Part shown: positions 34,821-42,490 of the stretch, one piece after another
Numbering within the stretch: position 1 is the first letter of the stretch
Layout: every line of letters starts with the position of its first letter
From: Rubrobacter calidifluminis
Lineage (GTDB): Bacteria > Actinomycetota > Rubrobacteria > Rubrobacterales > Rubrobacteraceae
DNA length: 64,000 nt
Reading direction: 5' to 3'
Assembly (NCBI RefSeq): GCF_028617075.1
Contig: NZ_JAQKGV010000009.1
Location: 79,890-143,889, forward strand
Position numbers and translations under genes: made by a program
Notes under the pieces: generated by a model
The model's database searches: none
Seen by the model: only the letters and a program-made list of their open reading frames with translations
What the model was told of the DNA's origin: nothing

Positions 34821-35873
34821 CTAGAAAACCTTCTTCAGGAGCGCGATCGCGCCCTGGCTCCAGGGCACGCGGTGCGAGACCCCCGAGGAGTTCTCGAAGC
34901 GTGGGCGGTTCTCGACGTACCAGGCGTAGTTTCTGAGCAGCGCGTCCTTGTTCGAGTACTTCGGGGAGAAGCCCAACTGGCGTTCGGCCTTCTCGATCGA
35001 GACGAAAGAGTCCTTGCCCGCTGTCTCGTAGACCCACTTGTAGAGCGGGGAGAGTCCCAGGGCGTCGAGCGCCCTCAGCGCCCAGATGGCCGGGGCCTCG
35101 ACCGGGAAGCCTATGACCCGCTTTCCGTGGCCCGCCGCGTCGAGGACGGCCTGGAAGTCCTCCTTCATCGTGGTGAACTCCTTCGCGCCGATGTTGAAGG
35201 TGTCGTTGACCCTCTCCTCCGGGAGCCTCAGGCACAGCTCTATCGCGTCGCAGAGGTCTTCGACGTCCAGGAGCTGGTAGCGGTTGTTCCCGCTGCCGAT
35301 CATGGGGAAGTTGTGCCCGGTGTAGGCCCAGTCGTAGAGCAGGTCGAAGACCCCCAGGCGCTCGGGGCCGACGAACGACTTCGGGCGGATTATCGGGACG
35401 ACGAGCCCCTTCGCGCGGTACTCCAGGCAGATCATCTCGGCCTGTATCTTGGCCTGACCGTAGGGGCCGACGCCCTCGAGACGGTCGTCTTCGTGGATCG
35501 GATGATGGTCCGGGATGCCGTAGACCGCAGTCGAGGAGATGTGGACGAAGCGCTCGACGCCGTGCCGGTGGGCGGCCTCGAGTAGCGTGCGCGTCCCCAC
35601 CACGTCGGTGGTGTAGATGTCGCGGGGAGAGTAGAGCGGGAGCGCGGCCGCGGTATGTACGACGAAGTCCACCCCCTCCATCACCCTCTCCACGAGCGAT
35701 CGGTTGCGGATGTCCCCCTTTATGACCTCGATGCGGTCTCTCTCGGGGTAGTCGAACTCCGCGATGTCCAGCGAGGCCGGCTCGTAGTTGCCTTTCAGGA
35801 GGTGGCGGATGAGGTTGATCCCCAGAAATCCAGCCCCGCCGGTGACAAGCACCTTCTTTTTTGCCTGTGTCAT
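34821..35873 (-). CDS. NAD-dependent epimerase/dehydratase (extended SDR)
   Basis: 350 residues. N-terminal [34 protein letters not shown], catalytic SSTAVYG and the YGQAK (YxxxK) pair, then [12 protein letters not shown] and [16 protein letters not shown]. Acts on a nucleotide-sugar or steroid-like substrate; identity unknown. ATG 35873 is chosen: it has GGGAGGCGAG just upstream and begins right before the Rossmann fold; a longer frame to 35933 is open. Monocistronic; 175 bases upstream (35874-36048) separate it from the divergent transporter gene. Confidence 0.88.
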   Translation of the reverse strand: MTQAKKKVLVTGGAGFLGINLIRHLLKGNYEPASLDIAEFDYPERDRIEVIKGDIRNRSLVERVMEGVDFVVHTAAALPLYSPRDIYTTDVVGTRTLLEAAHRHGVERFVHISSTAVYGIPDHHPIHEDDRLEGVGPYGQAKIQAEMICLEYRAKGLVVPIIRPKSFVGPERLGVFDLLYDWAYTGHNFPMIGSGNNRYQLLDVEDLCDAIELCLRLPEERVNDTFNIGAKEFTTMKEDFQAVLDAAGHGKRVIGFPVEAPAIWALRALDALGLSPLYKWVYETAGKDSFVSIEKAERQLGFSPKYSNKDALLRNYAWYVENRPRFENSSGVSHRVPWSQGAIALLKKVF

Positions 35874-36048
35874 CTCGCCTCCCGTCGTTCCTGCAGAGAT
35901 CTCGCCGCCCGTGCAGAAGAAAAATCCTAGCACAGGGGCCGGTGGGACCGTAGGCGCGCCGGAACTCCGGGGGCCTTAGAATAAAAGTGAGCGGGATTTG
36001 AGCTAGAGAGGTCTGGAGATAGCTCTGCGCAAGAGGCGCGTCATCAGA

Positions 36049-37203
36049 GTGGCCGCGGTCAGGCCGAGGTTCAGACGCAAGGTGAGACAGCGGCGGTACC
36101 GGGGTGTCTCCATAACCCCCATACCCGTCTCCCGGCGGGTGCTGTTCATCATCATCTCGCTGGTGCTGGTCGCTCTCGCCTGGATCGTCTACAAGGCACC
36201 GACCGTCGCCGTGGTTGCGATCGGTGGCGCGGCCGCTGCGGTCATCCTCTCCTACCCCGTCAGGCTGCTCTCGCGGTTTATGCCCCGCAAGCTGGCCATC
36301 CTCGCCACCTTTCTAATCCTGATAGGCGCCGTCTCGCTCGGGATCTTCTTCCTGATCCCGGTGGTCATAGAGCAGGTGAACCAGCTGGCCAGGCTGGCAC
36401 CGGAGGTTGTTGCCAACGCCAGACACTTCTTCAACGATCGTCTGCAGCCGCTCTACCGCAACAGCCCCCTGAGCCAGATGCTGCCCAGGAACCTGACCTC
36501 CGGGCTCACCTCGAACCTCGCCGGCAGGATACAGGGGATCGCCGAGGGGCTGCTCGGCAGCATAACCGGCTTCGCCTCCAGCCTCTTCAGCGCGGCCGTC
36601 ACCCTCTTCGGGATACTCTTCGTCGCCGTCTACCTGCTCATAGACGTGCGCAAGGTGAAGGCGGTCTACCTCAAGCTCGTTCCCAAGGGCTACCGTAGGG
36701 ACGCCTGGGAGCTGTGGGAGGCGTTCGGGATCTCGCTCTCCCGCTACCTCGGCGGCCTGCTCTTCACGGTGGCCATAGAGGGATTCCTTGCCGGGATCGC
36801 GATGTGGATCATCGGCATACCCTACCCCGTGGCGCTCGGGGTCTGGATCGCGATAGCCGCGATAATCCCGTATATTGGAGCGGTGATCGGCGCCATACCA
36901 GCCGTCGTGCTGGCTTTTCTGCAGTCGCCGACGACTTTTTTCCTCGTCTGTCTCTCCTACGCGATAATCCAGCAGCTCGACAGCCACATCCTCACCCCCC
37001 GTATCCAGGGACAGGCCTTGCGGGTGCACCCGATCATAGTCCTGCTCGCGGTGCTCGCCGGAGCCGAGATAGGCGGGTTTTTAGGAGTGATCTTCACCGT
37101 GCCCATTCTCGCCGTCTTGCGGGTCCTCTTCGATTTCTTCTGGCTTCGCCTGAGGCTCAGCGAACAGGAGGAGGAGGGTGGAACGGACGGGGCCGTCCCC
37201 TGA
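36049..37203 (+). CDS. AI-2E family transporter (UPF0118/PerM)
   Basis: 384 residues with an Arg-rich cytoplasmic N-terminus and about eight transmembrane helices (pairs at about 30-95, then 175-200 and four or more from 235 to 370). Family signatures include the late IPYIGAVIGAIPAVVLAF and QLDSHILTPRIQGQALRVHPI. Members export AI-2 or act as Na/H antiporters; the substrate here is unknown. GTG start at 36049 has only a weak purine run upstream. Convergent with the decarboxylase gene, 6 bases apart. Confidence 0.88.
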   Translation: MAAVRPRFRRKVRQRRYRGVSITPIPVSRRVLFIIISLVLVALAWIVYKAPTVAVVAIGGAAAAVILSYPVRLLSRFMPRKLAILATFLILIGAVSLGIFFLIPVVIEQVNQLARLAPEVVANARHFFNDRLQPLYRNSPLSQMLPRNLTSGLTSNLAGRIQGIAEGLLGSITGFASSLFSAAVTLFGILFVAVYLLIDVRKVKAVYLKLVPKGYRRDAWELWEAFGISLSRYLGGLLFTVAIEGFLAGIAMWIIGIPYPVALGVWIAIAAIIPYIGAVIGAIPAVVLAFLQSPTTFFLVCLSYAIIQQLDSHILTPRIQGQALRVHPIIVLLAVLAGAEIGGFLGVIFTVPILAVLRVLFDFFWLRLRLSEQEEEGGTDGAVP

Positions 37204-37209
37204 GGTTGC

Positions 37210-38637
37210 TCACCGGCGAGCCAGGCGCCGGCCGATCTCTCCGGCTGCTTCCAGCACAAGGGCGACCTCTTCGGGTGTGGTGCGGAAGTTGACGAAGCAA
37301 ACTCTGAGGCAGGCCTTCCCGTCGAGGCTTGCGGGTGCGAGATAAACCCTGCCGTCACGCTGCATCTCGCGGGCCAGCCTGAGGTTGTGAGCATCGAGAT
37401 CCCCGACACCCGCGGGGACGTGCCTGAAACACACCACGGAGAGCATCGGCTCGTGCAGCAGCTCGAACTCCGGGTCTTCCCGCACCAGGGAAGCCAGATG
37501 CCGGGCGTTGGCGAGTGTCTTCCCGATCCAGACCCTGTACTGCGCGGCCCCGTGCACCCGGAAGGCCATCCACAGCCTGAGAGAGCGCAGCGGGCGCGAG
37601 TACTCGAGCGTCCGGTCCACCGGGTTGGCCACATCACCCTCGTGCGGCATGTAGCTCTCCTCGTGACCGAATGCCGCCCGGAGCCTTCCGGCATCCCGCA
37701 AAAGGACCGCGCTGCAGCTCTTCTGCACCCCGAGCCACTTGTGTGCATCCACGGTGGCGGAATCCGCCAGCTCCACCCCCGAGAAGAGCGGGGCCGTCTC
37801 CGGTGCCGCCGCGGCCGGAAGGCCGTACGCCCCGTCCACGTGCAGCCATACCCCATACCTTTTGCAGACCCCCGCGACCTCCGCAATGGGGTCGACGGCG
37901 CCGGTGAGCGTCGTGCCGGCGGTCGCGACCACCGCGACGGGCACGACCCCGGAGGAGATATCCCTCGAGAGTGCCTCCTCTAGCGCCTCAGGGTTCATCC
38001 TGTGCGACCCGTCAACCGGGATGCGCCGGGCCGACCGGCTCCCGAAGCCGCAGACTTCGGCTGCGCGTACGACCGAGTGGTGGGCCTCCTCGGAGCAGTA
38101 GACCGCCACATGGTCCCCGGTCAGACCCCTGACGCGCGAGCCGGGCAGAGCCCGCTCGCGGGCGGCGAGCAGCGCCGTCAGGTTCGAGGTCATGCCCCCG
38201 CTCGTGAACGCCCCCTCAGCGAACGGGAACCCCACGAACTGCGCTAGCCAGCGCAGGGCCTGCTCCTCCACCAGGTCCGCCCCCCCGGCGGCGGTGGCCA
38301 GGTTGACATCGTAGGTGGCAGAGAGCGCCGAGGCGAGAACTCCCATCTCGAGCCCCGTCGAGCCTATGTACCCGAGAAAGAGCGGCCTGGAAGGGGAGAC
38401 GCTGGCGTCGAGCACGCGCGCGGCGTCCGCGAGGGCACTCTCCGCGTCCCCGGCACCCTCGGGGAGAGGCTCCCCGAGTCGCCGAACGAGCTCCGCGTCG
38501 AGCTCGGGCTCCCGCGGTCGTGGCTCGTCGAAAGAAGCCCAGGCTTCGTCTACCACGCGGGCGAGGTCCGCGAGCACCCCGGCCCGATTCGCCAGCGCCG
38601 GAGGATCGGCCTGCTCGTGCTGCGGATCAGACCCCAT
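37210..38637 (-). CDS. PLP-dependent decarboxylase, aromatic amino acid/glutamate (group II) family
   Basis: 475 residues from ATG 38637, which has GGGAGGGGG just upstream; ATG 38661 is also in frame. Group II decarboxylase features: SRPLFLGYIGS, FTSGGMTSNLTALLAAR, HHSVVRAAEVCG, TAGTTLTGAVDPI, LHVDGAYG (Asp for PLP nitrogen) and DAHKWLGVQKSCS with the PLP Lys. It could decarboxylate aromatic amino acids, aspartate or 2,4-diaminobutyrate; the substrate is not deducible. Monocistronic. Confidence 0.88.
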   Translation of the reverse strand: MGSDPQHEQADPPALANRAGVLADLARVVDEAWASFDEPRPREPELDAELVRRLGEPLPEGAGDAESALADAARVLDASVSPSRPLFLGYIGSTGLEMGVLASALSATYDVNLATAAGGADLVEEQALRWLAQFVGFPFAEGAFTSGGMTSNLTALLAARERALPGSRVRGLTGDHVAVYCSEEAHHSVVRAAEVCGFGSRSARRIPVDGSHRMNPEALEEALSRDISSGVVPVAVVATAGTTLTGAVDPIAEVAGVCKRYGVWLHVDGAYGLPAAAAPETAPLFSGVELADSATVDAHKWLGVQKSCSAVLLRDAGRLRAAFGHEESYMPHEGDVANPVDRTLEYSRPLRSLRLWMAFRVHGAAQYRVWIGKTLANARHLASLVREDPEFELLHEPMLSVVCFRHVPAGVGDLDAHNLRLAREMQRDGRVYLAPASLDGKACLRVCFVNFRTTPEEVALVLEAAGEIGRRLARR

Positions 38638-38726
38638 CCGCCCCCTCCCCCCACCGCTCATGGTTGCACCACCAGAACTTTCATGCCAGCCCCCGGCTCT
38701 CCCCCCAAGAGTCCATCCCGTGACAG

Positions 38727-38752
38727 TACTGAATAATGTATCCAGTAATGTA
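38727..38752. promoter_or_regulatory. AT-rich repeat element upstream of the decarboxylase
   Basis: TAATGTA occurs at 38734-38740 and 38746-38752, a direct repeat with a 12-base period; overlapping it, TACTG (38727-38731) and CAGTA (38743-38747) form an inverted repeat. It lies about 90 bases upstream of the decarboxylase start and 33 bases past the LuxR stop, so it is a plausible operator or promoter core in otherwise GC-rich DNA. Confidence 0.35.
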
Positions 38753-38784
38753 GCCGGACTGACTCGGGCCGTCAAGCGGGGTGT

Positions 38785-39393
38785 TCAGCGGGCCCGGTGC
38801 GTACGTCCGGGCGGGTGTCTCCCGGAGGCATGCATGAGTCGGGCTGCTTCCGTGCGGTTTTTGACGCCGAGGAGCTTGTAGGCGCCCCGCAGGTGCTGTT
38901 TCACGGTGGATTCCGATAGGTAGAGGCGGGAGGCTATCTGGGCGTTGGAGAGTCCCTCGCAGGCGAGGGTGAGCACCTCCCGCTGGCGGGGTGAGAGGCT
39001 CTCGAGGTCGGGGGAGCTTTCGTCCTCTATGAGGTACTCGATGAGCCTCCTGGGAGCTGCGAGCTCGCCTTGCAGCACGACCTCGACCGCGCGCACCACC
39101 TGGGCGGGGGACATACCGGCGTGGACGAAGCCCCGCGCTCCTGCCCGCAGGGCCTGCTCGGCCAGGGCCAGATCCTCACGCGGTGCGAAGGCCACGATGG
39201 GTGCGCCGCCCGCCCGCTCTCCTGCCTGCGCCACCAGCCCTCCGTCCTCCTCTCCCGAGACGCACAGGATCACGCAATCCGGCGGTGTCTCTCCTTCCGT
39301 GAGCAGCCGGAAGTGGTCCTCCAGGGCCCTCTCCAGCCCGAGCTCCAGCACCGAGTCGCCGCAGGAAATCCTGACTTTCGGGCGTTCGTCCAT
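38785..39393 (-). CDS. LuxR/NarL-type regulator with degenerate receiver
   Basis: 202 residues. The C-terminal LuxR HTH (about 132-195) is intact: LSPRQREVLTLACEGLSNAQIASRLYLSESTVKQHL. The N-terminal domain keeps a receiver-like fold but at the phospho-acceptor position reads PPDCVILCVSG instead of a DLVLLD-type motif, and the acidic pair is missing (ISCGDS), so it is probably a pseudo-receiver controlled by binding or oligomerisation. Last gene of the mannosidase-ABC operon, 2 bases after the permease stop; a likely regulator of glycan uptake. Confidence 0.82.
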   Translation of the reverse strand: MDERPKVRISCGDSVLELGLERALEDHFRLLTEGETPPDCVILCVSGEEDGGLVAQAGERAGGAPIVAFAPREDLALAEQALRAGARGFVHAGMSPAQVVRAVEVVLQGELAAPRRLIEYLIEDESSPDLESLSPRQREVLTLACEGLSNAQIASRLYLSESTVKQHLRGAYKLLGVKNRTEAARLMHASGRHPPGRTHRAR

Positions 39394-39395
39394 GG

Positions 39396-40262
39396 CTAGC
39401 CTTTGATCGCGCCGCTCGTGAGCGCGCTCACGATGTAGCGCTGCAGCAGGACGAAGATGAAGATCACCGGGGCTATCGCGACGATGCTCGCCGCCGAGAG
39501 GTAGTGCAGCGTTATGCTCTCGGTGTTCGACTGCAGGTTGACGAGGCCCTCCGAGACCGGGAACATCCCCGGGCTGTCGATGAGGATGAATGGGATCACG
39601 AACTGCGACCAGGAGAGGACCGCCGCCAGGATCGCCGCCGTAGCTATCCCCGGGGCGCTCACCGGCAGGATTATCCTGGTCAAAACCTGCCAGCGGGTCG
39701 CGCCGTCGACGATCGCCGCCTCGTCCACCTCGTAGGGGATCGTGTCGAAGTACCCCTTGAGGAACCAGGTTATGAACGGGAGCACCACCGCCACGTAGAC
39801 CAGAACCAGCGAGGCGTAGTTGTTGAGCAGGTGCAGCGCGGCGAAGGTCCGGTAGAGCGGGATCGCGATCACGACCGGCGAGATCATCTGGAAGGCCAGG
39901 ACCGCGAGCAGCGAGGGCCGCTTGTAGCGGAAGGTGAAGCGCGAGAAGCCGTAGGCCGCGAGCGTCGCGATGAGCAGCGCGAAGAAGACCGTCGCCGCCA
40001 CTATCACCGCCGAGTTGAACAGGTAGCGCAAAATCGGGGTGTTCTCGAAGACGTAGGAGTAGTTCGAGAACTGCGGCGGGATCGGGAACCACACCGGGGG
40101 TGTGGCGAAGAGCTGCGGCACGGTCTTCAGCGACATCGAAAGCACCCAGTAGATCGGGAAGAGGAAGAAGACGATTATCGCGGTGTAGGCCACGTAGAGC
40201 CAGACGCGCACCATACGCTCCTTCCGCCGCTGGCTTGCGCGTGGCTTGTACAGGGTCCTCAT
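39396..40262 (-). CDS. Carbohydrate ABC permease, MalG type
   Basis: 288 residues with six transmembrane helices. The EAA loop reads EVDEAAIVDGATRWQVLTRIILP, the docking site for the ATPase, and the end is ALTSGAIKG as in MalG homologues. ATG 40262 overlaps the stop of the MalF-type gene (ATGA). No ATPase gene is in the operon, so a shared MsiK-like ATPase elsewhere probably powers it. Confidence 0.93.
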   Translation of the reverse strand: MRTLYKPRASQRRKERMVRVWLYVAYTAIIVFFLFPIYWVLSMSLKTVPQLFATPPVWFPIPPQFSNYSYVFENTPILRYLFNSAVIVAATVFFALLIATLAAYGFSRFTFRYKRPSLLAVLAFQMISPVVIAIPLYRTFAALHLLNNYASLVLVYVAVVLPFITWFLKGYFDTIPYEVDEAAIVDGATRWQVLTRIILPVSAPGIATAAILAAVLSWSQFVIPFILIDSPGMFPVSEGLVNLQSNTESITLHYLSAASIVAIAPVIFIFVLLQRYIVSALTSGAIKG

Positions 40263-41176
40263 GAGAGCTCCTCCGGGCGCTCGAGCCTCAGGTAGACGAA
40301 GGTCATTATCGCGTTTATCGCCAGCAGCACGACGGCGGTAGCCGCACCGGGCCCGAGGTCGAACTGCTGGAAGATCTGGTCGTAGATGCTCAGCGCCACC
40401 ACCTCGGTCGCCCGCCCCGGTCCTCCGCCGGTGAGCGCGAGCACCATGTCGAAGGTGTTGAAGGTGTCTATCGAGACGATGACCAGCGTGACGAGCAGTA
40501 TCGGCGCCAGAAGCGGCAGCACGACCATTCTCAGTCTCTGCCAGGCGTTCGCCCCGTCCACCCTCGCCGCCTCGAGCACGTCGGCCGGGAGCGTCTGGAT
40601 GCCGGCGTAGAGCAGGATCATCGAGAAGGCCGTCCCGCGCCAGATGTTCGCCACCGTCACCGAGGCGAGCGCCGCCCTGGGGCTGGAGAGGAACGGTATC
40701 TGCCCGAAGCCCAGGAGCTGCGCCAGGTAGTTGAGCACCCCCGCCCCGGACTCCTGGTAGAGGATGCCCCAGATGATCCCGATGATCACCCCCGGTATCG
40801 CCCACGCCGAGAGCACCGCGGTGCGGGTGACGATCGAGGCCCGCATCCCCCTCCGCGCTCCCTGGTCCACGGCGAGCGCGATCAGAAACCCGAGCAGGAT
40901 CTGGAAGACGACGCTGAAGAACACGAAGATCACGGTGACCCGCACCATGCTCGCGAAGTACGGCGAGCCGAAGAGCCTCGCGTAGGAGCCAAGGGTGTAC
41001 GAGTAGTTCCCTCCCGTAAGGGAGGCGTTGGTGAAGCTCAGACGGATTATCTCGACGATCGGGTAGAGGAAGGTCGCCGCCAGGACAAGCCCGAGCGGGG
41101 CCAGCCAGAGGATGGGAGAGGCGGCGAGCCTCTCGGTCCACGACCGGCCCCGCACCGCTCTGACCTGGCTCGCCAT
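40259..41176 (-). CDS. Carbohydrate ABC permease, MalF type
   Basis: 305 residues with six transmembrane helices (the first at about 19-43). EAA loop DVLEAARVDGANAWQRLRMVVLP is followed by LTGGGPGRATEVVALSIYDQ, typical of sugar permeases. Starts 10 bases after the binding-protein gene. Forms the channel with the MalG-type subunit it overlaps. Confidence 0.93.
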   Translation of the reverse strand: MASQVRAVRGRSWTERLAASPILWLAPLGLVLAATFLYPIVEIIRLSFTNASLTGGNYSYTLGSYARLFGSPYFASMVRVTVIFVFFSVVFQILLGFLIALAVDQGARRGMRASIVTRTAVLSAWAIPGVIIGIIWGILYQESGAGVLNYLAQLLGFGQIPFLSSPRAALASVTVANIWRGTAFSMILLYAGIQTLPADVLEAARVDGANAWQRLRMVVLPLLAPILLVTLVIVSIDTFNTFDMVLALTGGGPGRATEVVALSIYDQIFQQFDLGPGAATAVVLLAINAIMTFVYLRLERPEELS

Positions 41177-41186
41177 CGTCCTCTCC

Positions 41187-42488
41187 CTAGGAGACGGTCT
41201 TCACCGCGGTAGCGAGCGCCTGCTCGGGGGTCTTCTGGCCCGAGACCACCTGGGTCACCGCCACCTGCAGCGCGGTGGAGATGTTCTGGTAGGAGTCCAC
41301 GCCGGGACGGTTGCGGGCGTACTTCTGCAGGTACTCGCGGAAGTTGCCGGTGTACTTGTCGCCTTTGTAAGTCTTGACGTCGTAGACGGACTTGCGCACC
41401 GGCAGGTACCCCCCGACGTTGCACCACTTCGCCATCCCCTCGTTTCCGACGAAGACCGCCTTGAGGAAGTCCACCGCCGCCTTCTGCTTCTTCTTGTCCT
41501 TGGTGAACACCCCCCACATCTGGCCCCCGGCCGAGGTGACGAAGTTCGTGCCGCTCTTGGAAGGGATGATCGAGACCTCCCACTGCGAGGTGAACTTGTC
41601 GCCCATTATCTGCTGCAGCAGGGGAACCTGGAAGTTGGCCCCCTGGAACATCGCCACGTCCCCCGAGGCCACGTCCCCGTCCAGATCGGTCTCGAGCCCG
41701 TACTGGGAGACCTTCTTCGGGGTTATCCCGCTCTTCACGCACCGGTCTATGAAGCTCAGGGCGTTCAGCATCGCCTGACGGTTCTTGCCCTGCCCGAAGG
41801 TCGGGTTGCCCTTCGCATCGGTGAGCTCCCCGCCCTGCGACCAGAAGTACGGCAGAAGCGTCGTCGTCATCGTCCCCTCGTCGCGACCGGCCGGGAAGAG
41901 GAACGGGCTCTTGACCCTGCCCTTGAGCTTATGGCCGGTCGAGAGCACCTCGTCCCAGGACTTCGGCGGGGTCGGAACGAGATCCTTGCGGTAGAAGAGC
42001 ACCCGCACGTCGGTCGTAAACTGGAGCCCTTTTACCTTGCCCCCGCTCACCATGTGCGCCCTGGCGAACGGAAACCAGTCGTCGAGCGAGAGGTTGCCCA
42101 GATAGTCGTCGAGCGGCTGGGCGTACTGGAAGAAGCGGGGGAAGATGTAGGAGTCGACCTGCGAGATGTCCGGCGCCCGGCCCTGCTGCGCCTGCTGCAG
42201 GAGCTTCGCGTTAGCCGCGGTTATGTCCGAGGAGCTCACGAGCGGCTTCACGCTCCAGCCGCTCTTCTTCTCCCAGCCGGAGATTGCCCCCTTGAGGTAG
42301 TCGACCCGCTTCTGGTCGGTGTTCTGCTCGGTCGAGTAGGTCGGGATGGCCTGCCACTGAAGCGTGCCCTTCGACCCCTGGCCCTGCTGGTTGCCGCCGC
42401 CGCAGCCGGCGACGCCGAAGAGCGCGGCCCCCGCGAGCGTCGTCCCCCCGAGCTTTAGAAAGTCCTTGCGGCTCACGTTCCCGGACAT
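41187..42488 (-). CDS. Sugar ABC transporter substrate-binding lipoprotein
   Basis: 433 residues. Signal with SRKDFLKLGGTTLAGAALFG ending at the lipobox VAGC (Cys about 28); the SRKDFLK segment is Tat-like but has only one Arg. The mature part is a family-1 extracellular solute-binding protein (DVRVLFYRKDLVPTPPKSWDEV, DVASGDVAMFQGANFQ, FTKDKKKQKAAVDFLK). ATG 42488 has GGAGGAG 6 bases upstream and starts right after the mannosidase stop. Substrate probably a mannose-containing oligosaccharide, judged from the neighbouring GH38. Confidence 0.92.
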   Translation of the reverse strand: MSGNVSRKDFLKLGGTTLAGAALFGVAGCGGGNQQGQGSKGTLQWQAIPTYSTEQNTDQKRVDYLKGAISGWEKKSGWSVKPLVSSSDITAANAKLLQQAQQGRAPDISQVDSYIFPRFFQYAQPLDDYLGNLSLDDWFPFARAHMVSGGKVKGLQFTTDVRVLFYRKDLVPTPPKSWDEVLSTGHKLKGRVKSPFLFPAGRDEGTMTTTLLPYFWSQGGELTDAKGNPTFGQGKNRQAMLNALSFIDRCVKSGITPKKVSQYGLETDLDGDVASGDVAMFQGANFQVPLLQQIMGDKFTSQWEVSIIPSKSGTNFVTSAGGQMWGVFTKDKKKQKAAVDFLKAVFVGNEGMAKWCNVGGYLPVRKSVYDVKTYKGDKYTGNFREYLQKYARNRPGVDSYQNISTALQVAVTQVVSGQKTPEQALATAVKTVS

Positions 42489-42490
42489 CT

